DNA of 64,000 nt from Azotimanducus sp965199815 (lineage in GTDB: Bacteria; Pseudomonadota; Gammaproteobacteria; Pseudomonadales; Azotimanducaceae), in NCBI GenBank assembly GCA_965199815.1, contig CBDATE010000021.1, positions 124,001 to 188,000 on the forward strand, given 5' to 3'. The translations under genes and the position numbers were made by a program. Below the pieces are notes generated by a model, which did not search any database, was not told the origin of the DNA, and worked only from the letters and a program-made list of their open reading frames with translations. The first letter of the stretch is position 1. Every line of letters begins with the position of its first letter. Of the stretch, positions 8,682 to 17,680 are shown in pieces.

Positions 8682-9854
8682 TCAGACGGTAATGCCGTAA
8701 ACCCTGCTCGCTGTTTCGTAAAGAACCTTTCGCTGCACATCCTCCGGATGATGCCCCAGCGTCTCCTCGATTTTCCGGTACACATCGGGATACAGCGCCT
8801 GGGGATGCGGATAGTCGGTTTCAAACATCAAATTGTCGGTGCCAATGTCCGAAAGGAAAGCGTCAACCAGGTGGCTGTCCTCAAACCAGTAGGACGCAAA
8901 GATCTGCCTGCGGAAGTAGTCGCGAGGCCGAAGCCCGAATTGCCGACGGTCCTTCGCCGACAGAATTTCGTCAAACGTGTACTCGAGCGACTGCATGACA
9001 AAGGGAATCCAGCCCACGCCGCTCTCCACCGACACAAACTTCAATGTCGGGTATTTGTCCAACAGGCCCGACAGGATGAGATTCACAATATCGCGAAAGT
9101 TGTGCAGGAAGAACGAAACCGAATAGTAGGCGGCAAGGGTCGGCGGGGTGGTCTTCATGTCGCGGTCGAGGCCACCCCACCATCCGTCGGAAATCTCGCT
9201 GCTGCCGGAGCCCACATGAAAATTCACCGGCACGTCGTAGTGGACGCAGGCTTCGAAAAACGAACTCCAGACTGGATCCGCCAAACTCGGCATCCCGAAA
9301 TCCCTGGGCTGATCGGACATCGCAAAGCCGGTCAAGCCAAGAATTTCCTTGCATCGCTTCATCTCGGCAACGGCAAGGTCAATGTCCCAGAGCGGCAGTA
9401 CGCCTTGGGGGTAGATTCGTCCGCCCGACTCCTCCTGCATCTCGGCCATCGCATCGTTGTAGGCTGTAACGTGGAACAGACGAAGCTCTTCGTCGCCGGT
9501 GATCGCCATGAGCTTCGACGAACCGAAGCCGACCACGTTGGGATAGACCAGCTGCGCCGAGATGCCCATGCTGTCCATCACCTTCAGGCGCTCCGGGACG
9601 AATGTGCCACCAGGGGCCATCTCGTCCAGGCGCGGCAACGAGGTTGTGCCGCGGACCTTTTCGCCGTTCCTGTCAATTACCTGGGGGCCAATCTTTCCCA
9701 CATAGCGATCATCAATGAACCAGGCCTCCGTGCTGTCTGGCAACGTGTCCACATGAAGAACACGATCCTTCAGGGTTGCTGGAGCCCGCGAGGTCCATAA
9801 ATCGAACGGTTCAGTGTAGTGGGAATCAATGTCAATGATTGGATGTTGGTTCAT
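8682..9854 (-). CDS. Amidohydrolase-2 family metal-dependent hydrolase
   Basis: 390 residues from ATG 9854. This start has a clear CGGGAG ribosome-binding site, whereas the frame could be extended only through a low-complexity GAGTCGAGCC repeat. Metal-binding DIDSHYTEP near the N-terminus, a VNFHVGSGSSEIS segment and MFETDYPHPQALYPD near the end match the ACMSD-like amidohydrolase-2 group, which includes decarboxylases and hydrolases. A paralogue lies at 25867-27186 with the same VDYPHSD feature. Such proteins are common in clusters degrading cyclic or CoA-bound compounds; the exact reaction cannot be read from sequence. Confidence 0.9.
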   Translation of the reverse strand: MNQHPIIDIDSHYTEPFDLWTSRAPATLKDRVLHVDTLPDSTEAWFIDDRYVGKIGPQVIDRNGEKVRGTTSLPRLDEMAPGGTFVPERLKVMDSMGISAQLVYPNVVGFGSSKLMAITGDEELRLFHVTAYNDAMAEMQEESGGRIYPQGVLPLWDIDLAVAEMKRCKEILGLTGFAMSDQPRDFGMPSLADPVWSSFFEACVHYDVPVNFHVGSGSSEISDGWWGGLDRDMKTTPPTLAAYYSVSFFLHNFRDIVNLILSGLLDKYPTLKFVSVESGVGWIPFVMQSLEYTFDEILSAKDRRQFGLRPRDYFRRQIFASYWFEDSHLVDAFLSDIGTDNLMFETDYPHPQALYPDVYRKIEETLGHHPEDVQRKVLYETASRVYGITV

Positions 9855-9939
9855 AATCGTTCTCCCGAGATGGTCTGTGCGCGGAAATCGCTTTGGACGA
9901 GTCGAGTCGAGCCGAGCCGAGCCGAGTCGTTGGTGGCCC

Positions 9940-12336
9940 CTAAGGCCCAAACTCCTTGGTCACATCAAGACCCCACATGCGCGGCGGCCCGAAAGAGGTG
10001 ACCCAGTAGCCAAGGGCGGTCAGGTCCTGCTCTCCAATGCGCACTTCCTCGTCACCGAGATTGGTGCCGAACACCGCGACCGTCAACCCGGCTTCATCCA
10101 CGCGAAATTCCAATCGCGCGTTGACGAGGGAATGGGGATCAGCTTCGATGTTATCCAGGCTGAAAGTCGGATCAACGAAGGTGGTCTGGTTTCTGACTGC
10201 ACTCTGCCGATACCAGACAAGGTGAACGCCAAGCACCCCGTCAAATAGCCGGACGGGTCGTTCATAGCTGACCCCAATGCTGCCCTGCCATTTTGGGGTC
10301 GTGAACTCTTCGCCAGAGCGATCAACAAGCATCCCGGTTGAAGGGTCGCGAGACATGAAGTCGTCGTACTCTCCATCTGCATATCCGACGCTTCCGGTAA
10401 TTCTCGAGCCATCTATCGGCGACAAGACCGTCTCCAGCTCGAATCCTTGTATGGTTGCTGCGGCAGCGTTTAGAAGCACCGTAGCCAGGTTGCCGCCGGC
10501 GGCGGGCACGATGATGGTTCGTTGAATATCTTCGTAATCCGTGTGGAACGCTGCGAAATTGACCCGCGTACGCCGATCAAACAGGTCCGCCTTCACCCCG
10601 ATCTCGAAATCCGTTGCGTACTCCGGATCATATTCCTGAAACGAACTCGCGTCGGTTGAGCCGCGCAAGTTCTGCCCGCCGCCTCTGAAGCCACGCGACG
10701 ATTTGGCATACACCAGGAGGCCATCGTTCACCCGGTAGTCTGCGGAGACCAGCCAGGACCAGCCATTGAAGTCATCCTTGAAAGTCGCTTCGCATTGGTC
10801 CAGCGGCACACCGTCCGGCGGAAGGCTGCACATTTCAAGGGGGCCGCTGCCAGCCCGGTTTCTCGAGGCGAGTTCCTTCTTTTCCTCTGTGTAGCGAAGC
10901 CCGAAGGTGAGGTTCACATCGTCAAGAACCGCCCACATGTTTTGGGAAAACAAGGCCCAGCTCGTATTCCTGACATCGCCATCCAGGGTATTGGGGTTAA
11001 GAGGATTGATCGCCGTTAACGCAAATGTCCTGCTGCCATCAGTTCCATCCTCATTGCTGTAGTAAGCGCCCACCAACCACTCCAGCGACCCACCCGCGGC
11101 ATCACCCGAGAACGTGAGCTCTTCAGACCAGAATCTGTACTCCGTGGGTATGTAGGGGTGAAGGATCGAAAACGGCGTTCCATCCAGCTCAACCCGACTC
11201 AGCGATTCGAAATCCCGGACACCGGTGATCGACCTGATGGTCGCCTCAGGCAGGTCCCAGGTCATGGTTGCGCCAAAGCCCCAGGCTTCGTTTTCATTCA
11301 ACCCCCCTTGACCCGCAAAGTACCGGCCTCCCTCGAAACTGTCGAAAACATCGCCAGTTGCCGCGAAGGCCGCAAGCGATTCATGGCCGGCGATGACACC
11401 GGGGAAAAAAGTCGCGCCAGGTCGGAACCCATTGAACTCCGAGGGAATATCAAGCGGATTCAAGTCGCCAAGCTCAACGCCCGCCGATATCATTGCGGGC
11501 GTGACGCGACCCGTTAGCGGGCCAGCTCCCGGATCAGCCACTTTGAGCACCGCATCAGCTTCGTTCGTCTTCTGCCAGTCAGCCGTCAACAGCACATTGA
11601 AAACGTCACCCGGTTCGAAGAGAACGCTCACTCGCGCGAAGCTCTCGTCATCGTCCCCAGCCTCATCGCCCGTGTTGACGTAGTTTCCATAACCATCCAT
11701 CGAGTTTCGTTGCGCTGCTATCCGGACTGCCAATTCGTTGTCAATGAGCGGGATGTTGATGGCACCGCCAAAGTCGAGACGATCGAAACTGCCGCCAGTG
11801 ACTTCAGCAAATCCGGCCACGCCGTCGTAATGCGGCCGCTTGGTGATGACGGAAACTGCGCCGCCCGTGGTGTTGCGCCCATACAGCGTCCCTTGCGGGC
11901 CTTTGAGCACTTCGATGCGTTCAATATCAAAGAGATTTGCCTTGAGGCCTGTCGTTCTGGGAATGTTCACGCCATCGAGGTAAACCCCGACCGATGAGTC
12001 GGTCGTGAGCAATGTATCGGCTTGCGATTGCCCGCGAATGGTCACAGCCGTGGTCGAGGACGAGATCATCGCGTCTCTCATGATGAGGTTGGGGGTCAGA
12101 TACTCGATGTCGGTAAATTGTTGAACGCCTGATTGGTCAAGCTGTTCACTGGAGAACGCGGAAATCGCGACCGGCACCCTTTGCAGGTTCTCCTCGCGCT
12201 TGCGCGCAGTGACGAGGATTTCCTCGATTACAACCGGGTCGGCCCGAGCTGGCGAATCTTCCGCGGTGACCTCGGCGGATGCCGAGAATAGTAAAACAAC
12301 TGTACTTGTGGCCAGAGCCGGTAGCCGCATTTTCAT
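9940..12336 (-). CDS. TonB-dependent outer-membrane receptor
   Basis: A 798-residue receptor. Residues 1-25 are a signal peptide, EEILVTARKREE is the N-terminal TonB-box-like segment, and the plug domain is recognisable from VYLDGVNIPRTTG and IERIEVLKGPQGTLYGRNT. The remainder is a 22-strand-type barrel ending at FGPPRMWGLDVTKEFGP. GGAGAG precedes the ATG. TonB receptors of this type import siderophores, vitamins or hydrophobic organic compounds; placement beside catabolic genes and the P450-like promoter block suggest uptake of the pathway substrate (inference). Its 3' end lies about 85 bp from the amidohydrolase start, across GAGTCGAGCC-type repeats. Confidence 0.95.
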   Translation of the reverse strand: MKMRLPALATSTVVLLFSASAEVTAEDSPARADPVVIEEILVTARKREENLQRVPVAISAFSSEQLDQSGVQQFTDIEYLTPNLIMRDAMISSSTTAVTIRGQSQADTLLTTDSSVGVYLDGVNIPRTTGLKANLFDIERIEVLKGPQGTLYGRNTTGGAVSVITKRPHYDGVAGFAEVTGGSFDRLDFGGAINIPLIDNELAVRIAAQRNSMDGYGNYVNTGDEAGDDDESFARVSVLFEPGDVFNVLLTADWQKTNEADAVLKVADPGAGPLTGRVTPAMISAGVELGDLNPLDIPSEFNGFRPGATFFPGVIAGHESLAAFAATGDVFDSFEGGRYFAGQGGLNENEAWGFGATMTWDLPEATIRSITGVRDFESLSRVELDGTPFSILHPYIPTEYRFWSEELTFSGDAAGGSLEWLVGAYYSNEDGTDGSRTFALTAINPLNPNTLDGDVRNTSWALFSQNMWAVLDDVNLTFGLRYTEEKKELASRNRAGSGPLEMCSLPPDGVPLDQCEATFKDDFNGWSWLVSADYRVNDGLLVYAKSSRGFRGGGQNLRGSTDASSFQEYDPEYATDFEIGVKADLFDRRTRVNFAAFHTDYEDIQRTIIVPAAGGNLATVLLNAAAATIQGFELETVLSPIDGSRITGSVGYADGEYDDFMSRDPSTGMLVDRSGEEFTTPKWQGSIGVSYERPVRLFDGVLGVHLVWYRQSAVRNQTTFVDPTFSLDNIEADPHSLVNARLEFRVDEAGLTVAVFGTNLGDEEVRIGEQDLTALGYWVTSFGPPRMWGLDVTKEFGP

Positions 12337-12357
12337 CCAATCTCTCCATTGAAGCCG

Positions 12358-12421
12358 GTTTGTTTGCTATTGTAATCGATGTAGTCGTTATATCGTACAC
12401 ACCAGTTCCGGGAGAAGCAAC
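12358..12421 (-). promoter_or_regulatory. Shared 64-bp upstream block of the TonB receptor gene
   Basis: Nearly the same sequence as 1204-1267 upstream of the P450, in the same orientation relative to the gene. It starts about 20 bp from the receptor start codon, so it may include promoter and operator. The rest of the gap to the MFS gene (12422-12587) holds a short string (CCGGCTCGTCAAGCCCGCGC) also found in the ISAs1-like transposase gene, perhaps an old IS scar. Confidence 0.6.
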
Positions 12422-13769
12422 TGACGCGCTCGCCGGGCCTTGGGCTCCGGCTCGTCAAGCCCGCGCCACATCGAGCCAACCGCGCAGCAGGTCTTCAGGT
12501 GCCTTGTTCCCTCGATACACAGCTATCATTGCGAGCAATGAGCATCAAGTTACGAGGGAGTTCCCGCTGTAGTTCGGGACTGTGTGAATGTCAATGACCC
12601 GCATTTCGAACGGCACACTGGCGGCCTATTCCGCCCCGGCGCTGCCTATCGCCGCCTTTGTTGCTCCTCTCGGAATCTACGGCCCGCCCTTCTTCGCCAC
12701 GGAAATGGGTCTGGGGCTCGCCACCACGGGCGCTGTGTTCATGGTGGCGAGATTTTGGGACCTCGGCACCGACCCACTCATGGGAGTCATCTCGGACAAG
12801 TTCCCCTCACGCTGGGGGCGACGGCGCCACTGGATGGTGTTGAGCGTACCCGTACTGTTGATCGCCACGGCGCTGGTGATGTTTCCGCAGTACCTTGTTG
12901 GCGACAGCTTGAGCGCGACCTACCTGTTGGCATCGCTGTTCCTGCTCTATCTGGGCTACACCATGCTGAGCATTTCGCATATGGCCTGGGGAGCGGAACT
13001 GTCTGCCGACTACCACGAGCGATCGCGCATCCAGGGTTGGCGCGAGTTCGCGCACCTCATATCCATGGCATCCATATTGCTCATCCTGGCTGTGCTGGAA
13101 CAGTCTGGCTACGCCCTGTCGGCTACCCTGAAGATGAACTCGATGGGTGCCTATGTGCTCATCCTGCTGCCGATAGCGATCCTGATCGCCGTGACCAGAG
13201 TCGGCGAGCCACCGGTGCAATCGAATTCGCCGCGGGCGCTCGGCTTCGTGCGCAGCTTGAAAATACTGGCGGGCAACCCCTATTTCCTGCGCATTCTGCT
13301 CTCGGACCTGCTCATCCATGTGCCGAGCGGCATCCGTGGCTCGCTATACATCTTCTACGTCAGCGCTGTCATCGGGATGCCGGAGTGGTCCGCCATCATC
13401 ATACTGTCCTACTTCCTCGCCGGTCCTCTCGCCGTACCCCTGTGGATGCGCCTGTCAAGGCGCATGAGCAAGCACGGTGCGGCTGCCTTGGCTGTCTTCC
13501 TGCATATGGCGGTGACCGCCGCCTACATGATCCCCGGCAAGGGGGATGCGCTGCTGTTCGCCGCCCTGTTCTTTTCGTCGGGGATCGTCTATGCCGGCGT
13601 ACCCTTCATGATTCGCTCCATGGTGGCCGATATCGTGGACTATGACCGGTTGCAGACCGGTCAGGACCGCACCGCTCTCTATTACGCGACCGTTTGTCAA
13701 TGCCAAACGAAAAAGGGACAAAAGTGCCAAATGAAAAAGGGACAGTTTTGGGGTGATGTTGTTGGGTGT

Positions 13770-14609
13770 TCATATTGGTTGGATGGGTGATTTTTTTGGC
13801 GGTCTTCCGCGTCGTTTTGGAGGCGGAGGAGGGGAGATTTGGGCATTAGCGCGGATATGTTCCGGGATGAGTTCGGTGTGTTTTCTGAGGCGGTAGCTGG
13901 CTCCCTCGATGCGAATAACGACGGCGTGGTGGAGGAGTCGGTCGAGCAAGGCGGTAGCGAGCACTGGGTCCCCGAAGAGTTCACCCCATTCGGCGAAGCC
14001 GCGGTTTGAGGTGAGGATCATGGCACCCTTTTCGTATCTGGCGTTGACGAGTTGGAAGAAGAGGTTGGCACCTCCGGAGTCGATGGAGACATAGCCGATT
14101 TCGTCGACGATGAGCAGTGAGGGGCGGTTGTAGAAGCGGATTTTTTGGGGTAAGCGACCTTCCCTGTGGGCCTTTGCGAGCGCATCGATGAGTTCGGCGA
14201 GCGTGGTTCGGTAGACGCTTTTGCGAGCGCTGACAGCGGCGATGCCGAGAGCGAGAGCGAGGTGGCTCTTTCCGGTGCCTGGGGGGCCGAGGAGGTGGAC
14301 GACCTCGGCGCGACGGATGAAGTCGAGTTGGGCGAGCGCAAGGATGCGTTCGCGGTCGATGGAGGGTTGGAAGGTGAAGTCGAAGGATTCGAGCGTCTTG
14401 TGGGGATTGAGTCTTGCGGTTTTGAGGGCGACCCCGATGCGTCGGGTTTCACGGATATTGAGTTCGGCGGAGAGCAGGTGGTCGACAGCTTCGAGCGCGC
14501 CGATGTGTCCGAGTTCGATGTTGCGGACGATCTCGTCAAGAGATTCGAGTGCACACGGCATGTCGAGTCCGACGAGGCTGGCCTGGATGCGGTCAAGGAT
14601 TCCGTTCAT
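13770..14609 (-). CDS. istB: IS21 transposition helper ATPase IstB
   Basis: 279 residues, DnaA/DnaC-like AAA+ ATPase that activates the IstA transposase. Walker A GPPGTGKSHLALALG, Walker B LLIVDEIGYVSID, sensor-like MILTSNRGFAEWGELF, then the arginine-rich tail RGRPPKK. Its ATG overlaps the istA stop by 4 bp (ATGA), giving translational coupling. Appears intact. Confidence 0.96.
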   Translation of the reverse strand: MNGILDRIQASLVGLDMPCALESLDEIVRNIELGHIGALEAVDHLLSAELNIRETRRIGVALKTARLNPHKTLESFDFTFQPSIDRERILALAQLDFIRRAEVVHLLGPPGTGKSHLALALGIAAVSARKSVYRTTLAELIDALAKAHREGRLPQKIRFYNRPSLLIVDEIGYVSIDSGGANLFFQLVNARYEKGAMILTSNRGFAEWGELFGDPVLATALLDRLLHHAVVIRIEGASYRLRKHTELIPEHIRANAQISPPPPPKRRGRPPKKSPIQPI

Positions 14610-15838
14610 GGCGTATCCTCCCCGTGTGCGAGCCGCTCCCCGACGGCTGCGTAGAAGTCGAGCGGTCGCTGAGCGGGTGGTAGGAGCGCGTGTTGCGGCG
14701 CGCCCACGGGGGGTGGTGTGCGATGCCCCGGTTCGACGCGGCGGCGATTTTTTCCTGCAAGGATTGGGTGTTCGGCTATCTCGATGCCGTCTTCGAGCAT
14801 GACCAGACGGCCTGGGTGTGTACGCACCTCGATAGAGCGCGCGCGTGTGGCATCAGGCACACTGTAGAAGTTTCCGCCTACCGAGACCATGCCGTCACGA
14901 GAGATCCGCCTGGTGACGGAGAGCGGGGGATCAAAGGGGCGTTTCGGGAGCGGCAGGAGAGCTGTCCGCTCGGTGTCGAACGCCTCGTTGACAACGCACC
15001 CGGTGGTGCCGTGGGTTCGGGCGTTGGCGCAGGTATGGAGCCACAGCTGGAAGCGCGCATTGAGGTCATCCAGGTTGTGGAATGTTCGAGCGAGCGCGAA
15101 GTCCTGACGGATGTAGCGGAAGGGTCTTTCGACTTTGCCCTTGGTCTTGGCACGGTAGGGGCGGCAGGCGCGGGGTATCACGCCGTAGTGGTCGAGCATG
15201 GCGACCAGAGAAGGGTTGTAATTCACGGTACCGTCTGAGTGCTCGCCGGTGATTGCGGTCTTCATGCGGTCGTAGAGGATGTGAGACGGTGCCCCGCGTA
15301 GAGCCTCAAACGCCTCAATATGACACCGCAACACGGTCTGGAGGTTTTGGTCAAATCCGAACCGTCCCCACATCCAGCGGCTGTGAGAGAGGACGATAAG
15401 GAACAGCCAGGTGACTCTGGTGGTATCGGGGTCATCCTCGAAGGTGAACTTGAAGTGCGCGAAATCGACCTGCGCCTGTTGCCCGGGCGGTGTCTCGAAA
15501 CGGCGCTCGAAGGCTGCCTCCACGGGCGAGCGCACTGCTCGCAGGAAGTCGGTGACTGTGGAGTAGCCCCCGATATAGCCGCGTTCGCGGATTTCTCGGA
15601 ACAAGCGGCGAGCGGACAGTCCGGGATGGTCGGACAGGCGCTTGGCAAGGTAGTCGGTATAGGGGTCGAGCAGCCGCGGCTTCGGCGCTCTCGGGCGGTA
15701 GGTGGCGGGCATCATCCCCCGTTCAAGGTGCCTGTACACGGTTTTGCGGTTGAGTCCCGTGTGCTTGGCGATGGCCGAGACGCTCAATCCTTGGTGTTTC
15801 AAGTCGTGGATCATGACGATGTTCCCTGATGTGACCAT
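14606..15838 (-). CDS. istA: IS21 transposase IstA
   Basis: 410 residues from ATG 15838. The open frame extends farther upstream, but only through the palindromic terminus and the interrupted MFS sequence, so the internal start is preferred. N-terminal HTH (HQGLSVSAIAKHTGLNRKTV), DDE core with QVDFAHFKF, ILYDRMKTAI and GKVERPFRYIRQDF, and a C-terminal beta segment around GNFYSVPDATRARSIEVRTH. Coupled by 4-bp overlap to istB. Confidence 0.95.
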   Translation of the reverse strand: MVTSGNIVMIHDLKHQGLSVSAIAKHTGLNRKTVYRHLERGMMPATYRPRAPKPRLLDPYTDYLAKRLSDHPGLSARRLFREIRERGYIGGYSTVTDFLRAVRSPVEAAFERRFETPPGQQAQVDFAHFKFTFEDDPDTTRVTWLFLIVLSHSRWMWGRFGFDQNLQTVLRCHIEAFEALRGAPSHILYDRMKTAITGEHSDGTVNYNPSLVAMLDHYGVIPRACRPYRAKTKGKVERPFRYIRQDFALARTFHNLDDLNARFQLWLHTCANARTHGTTGCVVNEAFDTERTALLPLPKRPFDPPLSVTRRISRDGMVSVGGNFYSVPDATRARSIEVRTHPGRLVMLEDGIEIAEHPILAGKNRRRVEPGHRTPPPVGAPQHALLPPAQRPLDFYAAVGERLAHGEDTP

Positions 15839-15879
15839 TGGTGAGTCCCCACGTGAAGAAGGGGACATGAAAAGCGAAG

Positions 15880-15927
15880 TTGTGTGTCTTGCGCACCGCC
15901 CCATGGGGCGGTGTGCAAGACACACAA
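15880..15927. terminator. 48-bp near-perfect palindrome in the IS21 leader
   Basis: Arms TTGTGTGTCTTGCGCACCGC and its near-complement flank CCATGG, with one mismatch. Placed between the IS end and istA, it could block transcription reading in from outside the element or regulate transposase expression. Confidence 0.6.
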
Positions 15928-16220
15928 CTGTCCCTTTTTCGTTTGGCACTTTTGGGTATTTTTCCTTCGGCATTGACACCGTTACCACCACCATGAAGGT
16001 CGGTGGCGCGCTGGGCATCGGCCTCGCCTATCCGTTGCTTGAACTGGTGGGGTTCAATCCGGGCGGATCCAACGACCCCGCCCAACTTGACGCGCTGCGC
16101 TATATCTTCGCCTTCATCCCGGCGGCATCCGAACTGCTGGTCGTCTATCTGCTCTACACCTTCCCGCTGAACGAGGAAAAGCTCGGGGAAATCCAGGCGC
16201 AGCTGGCGAAGCACAGGACA

Positions 16221-16269
16221 TGATTTGCGAATCTGATCAAGTCCACGGATGGACTTGATCAGAACATGC
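16221..16269. repeat. Hairpin repeat B (right-end half only)
   Basis: GATTTGCGAATC followed by the right-end hairpin (arms TGATCAAGTCCA and TGGACTTGATCA) and AGAACATGCCAAG. It lies between the convergent MFS and phosphotransferase genes. The phosphotransferase C-terminus and stop codon (GMF*) are read from it, so the element ends both genes. Confidence 0.85.
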
Positions 16270-17641
16270 CAAGCGAAGGGAGCCTGCGTTCGGACAGGGC
16301 ACCCATCAGTCCTCTGGCGACGGCGGTCTCGCGACACACCCGTCGCCAGAGGATGCCGAGCATCACCTCATCGGACATTGAACCGGCGCGTATTCGTTGC
16401 AACAGGTGCGCGCGGGCGCTGCCAAGACTGTCATGGTCGTCCCCCAACACACCTGCAAGGTCGGTCAATTCATCTGCGGTGAGTACCGCTTCCCGCCGCG
16501 CACGGGCATCGATGTACTTGAGTACACGAGCCATATCCTTGGCCGTTTCCCGCCCCACCTGATCCTGTGATCTCGGCACGATCACCTCCTTCAACTGCCT
16601 GAGCACGGACTCGATCATGGGTGAGTCGGCGAAGGGCGTTTCCCGGACGGGTGGTTCGTACTCGGGCAAGGCCAGCGCCATGGCATCTGCGAGGCCCTGC
16701 ACACAGGCGCGCCTGTGCACCATCGCGAACATCAGGCCGGTTCCGAGTCGAGCCTGATCGGCCAGGGTCTGCGGCTGCTGAAAGTAGCGCCGATGGCTGT
16801 CCACCATCATGCCGAGCAGCGTGTAGATCCGGTAGAAACGGATGCGCTCCGGACTGACGGGGATGTCGGCGAGCCGCTCGTAGGTTCGCAGCAGTGGCGC
16901 GAAAGGCACCCATGTCTGGATGATGGCGCGAATGCTCATCCAGGCGAAATCTTCCATCGGGTCGCCAAAATGGGCTTGCTCCCAGTCCAGCACGGCAGTG
17001 ACCCGATGCCCGCTGAACAACAGATTGCCGGGGCCTGCATCGCCGTGCACCACCACGGGTGGCCCCTGATAATCCGGCACATGACGGTTGAGCCAGTCGA
17101 GGCCGAAGACGATGAAGGGATCTTCCTCACCGCCTGCTGCATGACGGTACTCGAGATCGGTAATGGTCTCGCGCACCATCTCGGCCACCGGGCGGCAGGG
17201 CGCGAAGCCTTCGAGCGTCAGCGAAGCTGCGTCAAGGCGGTGCAGAATCGCCAGATCGTTGAGAAAATCATGCGCTACCGCCCTGGCATCTTCCGCATCG
17301 GTCAGCTTGCTGAACCGGTCCTCACCCTCGACGAACTCGAAGAGGTGCGCGCGTACATCCGGGTCGCTGGCCAACAGCGTGGGCGCGCGGATGCCTGTGC
17401 CCTCGATGGCGCGCAGTATTGCGGCTTCGCGAACATACTTGTCGCGCACAGCGGGAGGCGAGCGCTCGTTGTCATCGTAGGCAAGAAAGGCGTGTGTACC
17501 GTCGGCCAGGCGGATTTGTGCGCCGGAGCGCACCGCACCGCCTCCGGCACGCGGATGAATCCCGGTTACTCTCGATGCGCTGGATCGCTCCAGCCAGCCG
17601 AGAACTCTTTCCGGCAACAAGCGCCGCTGTCCCGCATCCAT
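16259..17641 (-). CDS. Phosphotransferase family protein (APH/ACAD10-like kinase fold)
   Basis: 460 residues. Kinase-like fold with catalytic VVHGDAGPGNLLF (Brenner-type HGDxxxxN) and metal-binding AVLDWEQAHFGDPMEDFAW. In catabolic clusters such proteins may phosphorylate hydroxyacyl substrates (as in ACAD10/11) rather than act on antibiotics; that role is inferred. A C-terminal helical extension of about 110 residues (DQVGRETAKDMARVLKYI onward) goes beyond the usual APH core. The final residues are supplied by the adjacent hairpin repeat, so the original C-terminus was slightly different. Confidence 0.85.
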   Translation of the reverse strand: MDAGQRRLLPERVLGWLERSSASRVTGIHPRAGGGAVRSGAQIRLADGTHAFLAYDDNERSPPAVRDKYVREAAILRAIEGTGIRAPTLLASDPDVRAHLFEFVEGEDRFSKLTDAEDARAVAHDFLNDLAILHRLDAASLTLEGFAPCRPVAEMVRETITDLEYRHAAGGEEDPFIVFGLDWLNRHVPDYQGPPVVVHGDAGPGNLLFSGHRVTAVLDWEQAHFGDPMEDFAWMSIRAIIQTWVPFAPLLRTYERLADIPVSPERIRFYRIYTLLGMMVDSHRRYFQQPQTLADQARLGTGLMFAMVHRRACVQGLADAMALALPEYEPPVRETPFADSPMIESVLRQLKEVIVPRSQDQVGRETAKDMARVLKYIDARARREAVLTADELTDLAGVLGDDHDSLGSARAHLLQRIRAGSMSDEVMLGILWRRVCRETAVARGLMGALSERRLPSLGMF

Positions 17642-17680
17642 TGCCGTCTTGCACCCGCGTGAAGCGAAGCCGCTGTCTCC

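Larger units (their letters stand above)
13695..15978 (-). mobile_element. IS21-family insertion sequence
   Basis: 2284 bp. Ends are TGTCAATGCC on the left and its complement GGCATTGACA on the right, with additional inner copies of a CCAAACGAAAAAGGGAC-type motif as is usual for IS21. The 5-bp target duplication CCGTT lies at 13690-13694 and 15979-15983. It encodes IstA and IstB in overlapping frames. A large palindrome (15880-15927) lies just inside the istA end. Confidence 0.96.
12588..16223 (+). pseudogene. MFS (GPH/MelB-like) transporter interrupted by an IS21 element
   Basis: The coding parts are 12588-13694 and 15984-16223. Removing the IS with one copy of its CCGTT target duplication restores a 448-codon frame with no other damage (ATV joined to TTTMKVGG). 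The 5' part shows the GPH-type cytoplasmic motif FWDLGTDPLMGVISDK plus GRRRH, and about ten hydrophobic segments; the 3' part supplies the last two helices and a charged tail. It probably imported an organic acid or sugar-like solute. The insertion at codon 369 should abolish function unless the truncated protein retains activity. Confidence 0.92.

Noticed and set aside
7534..9800. Long plus-strand frames of about 385 codons over the SDR and amidohydrolase genes
   Set aside because: Antisense of well-supported genes with clear motifs; low-complexity His/Gln/Arg-rich translations.
9898..9930. GAGTCGAGCCGAGCC repeat as a regulatory site
   Set aside because: Short, imperfect, and only in the leader of one gene; more likely slippage.
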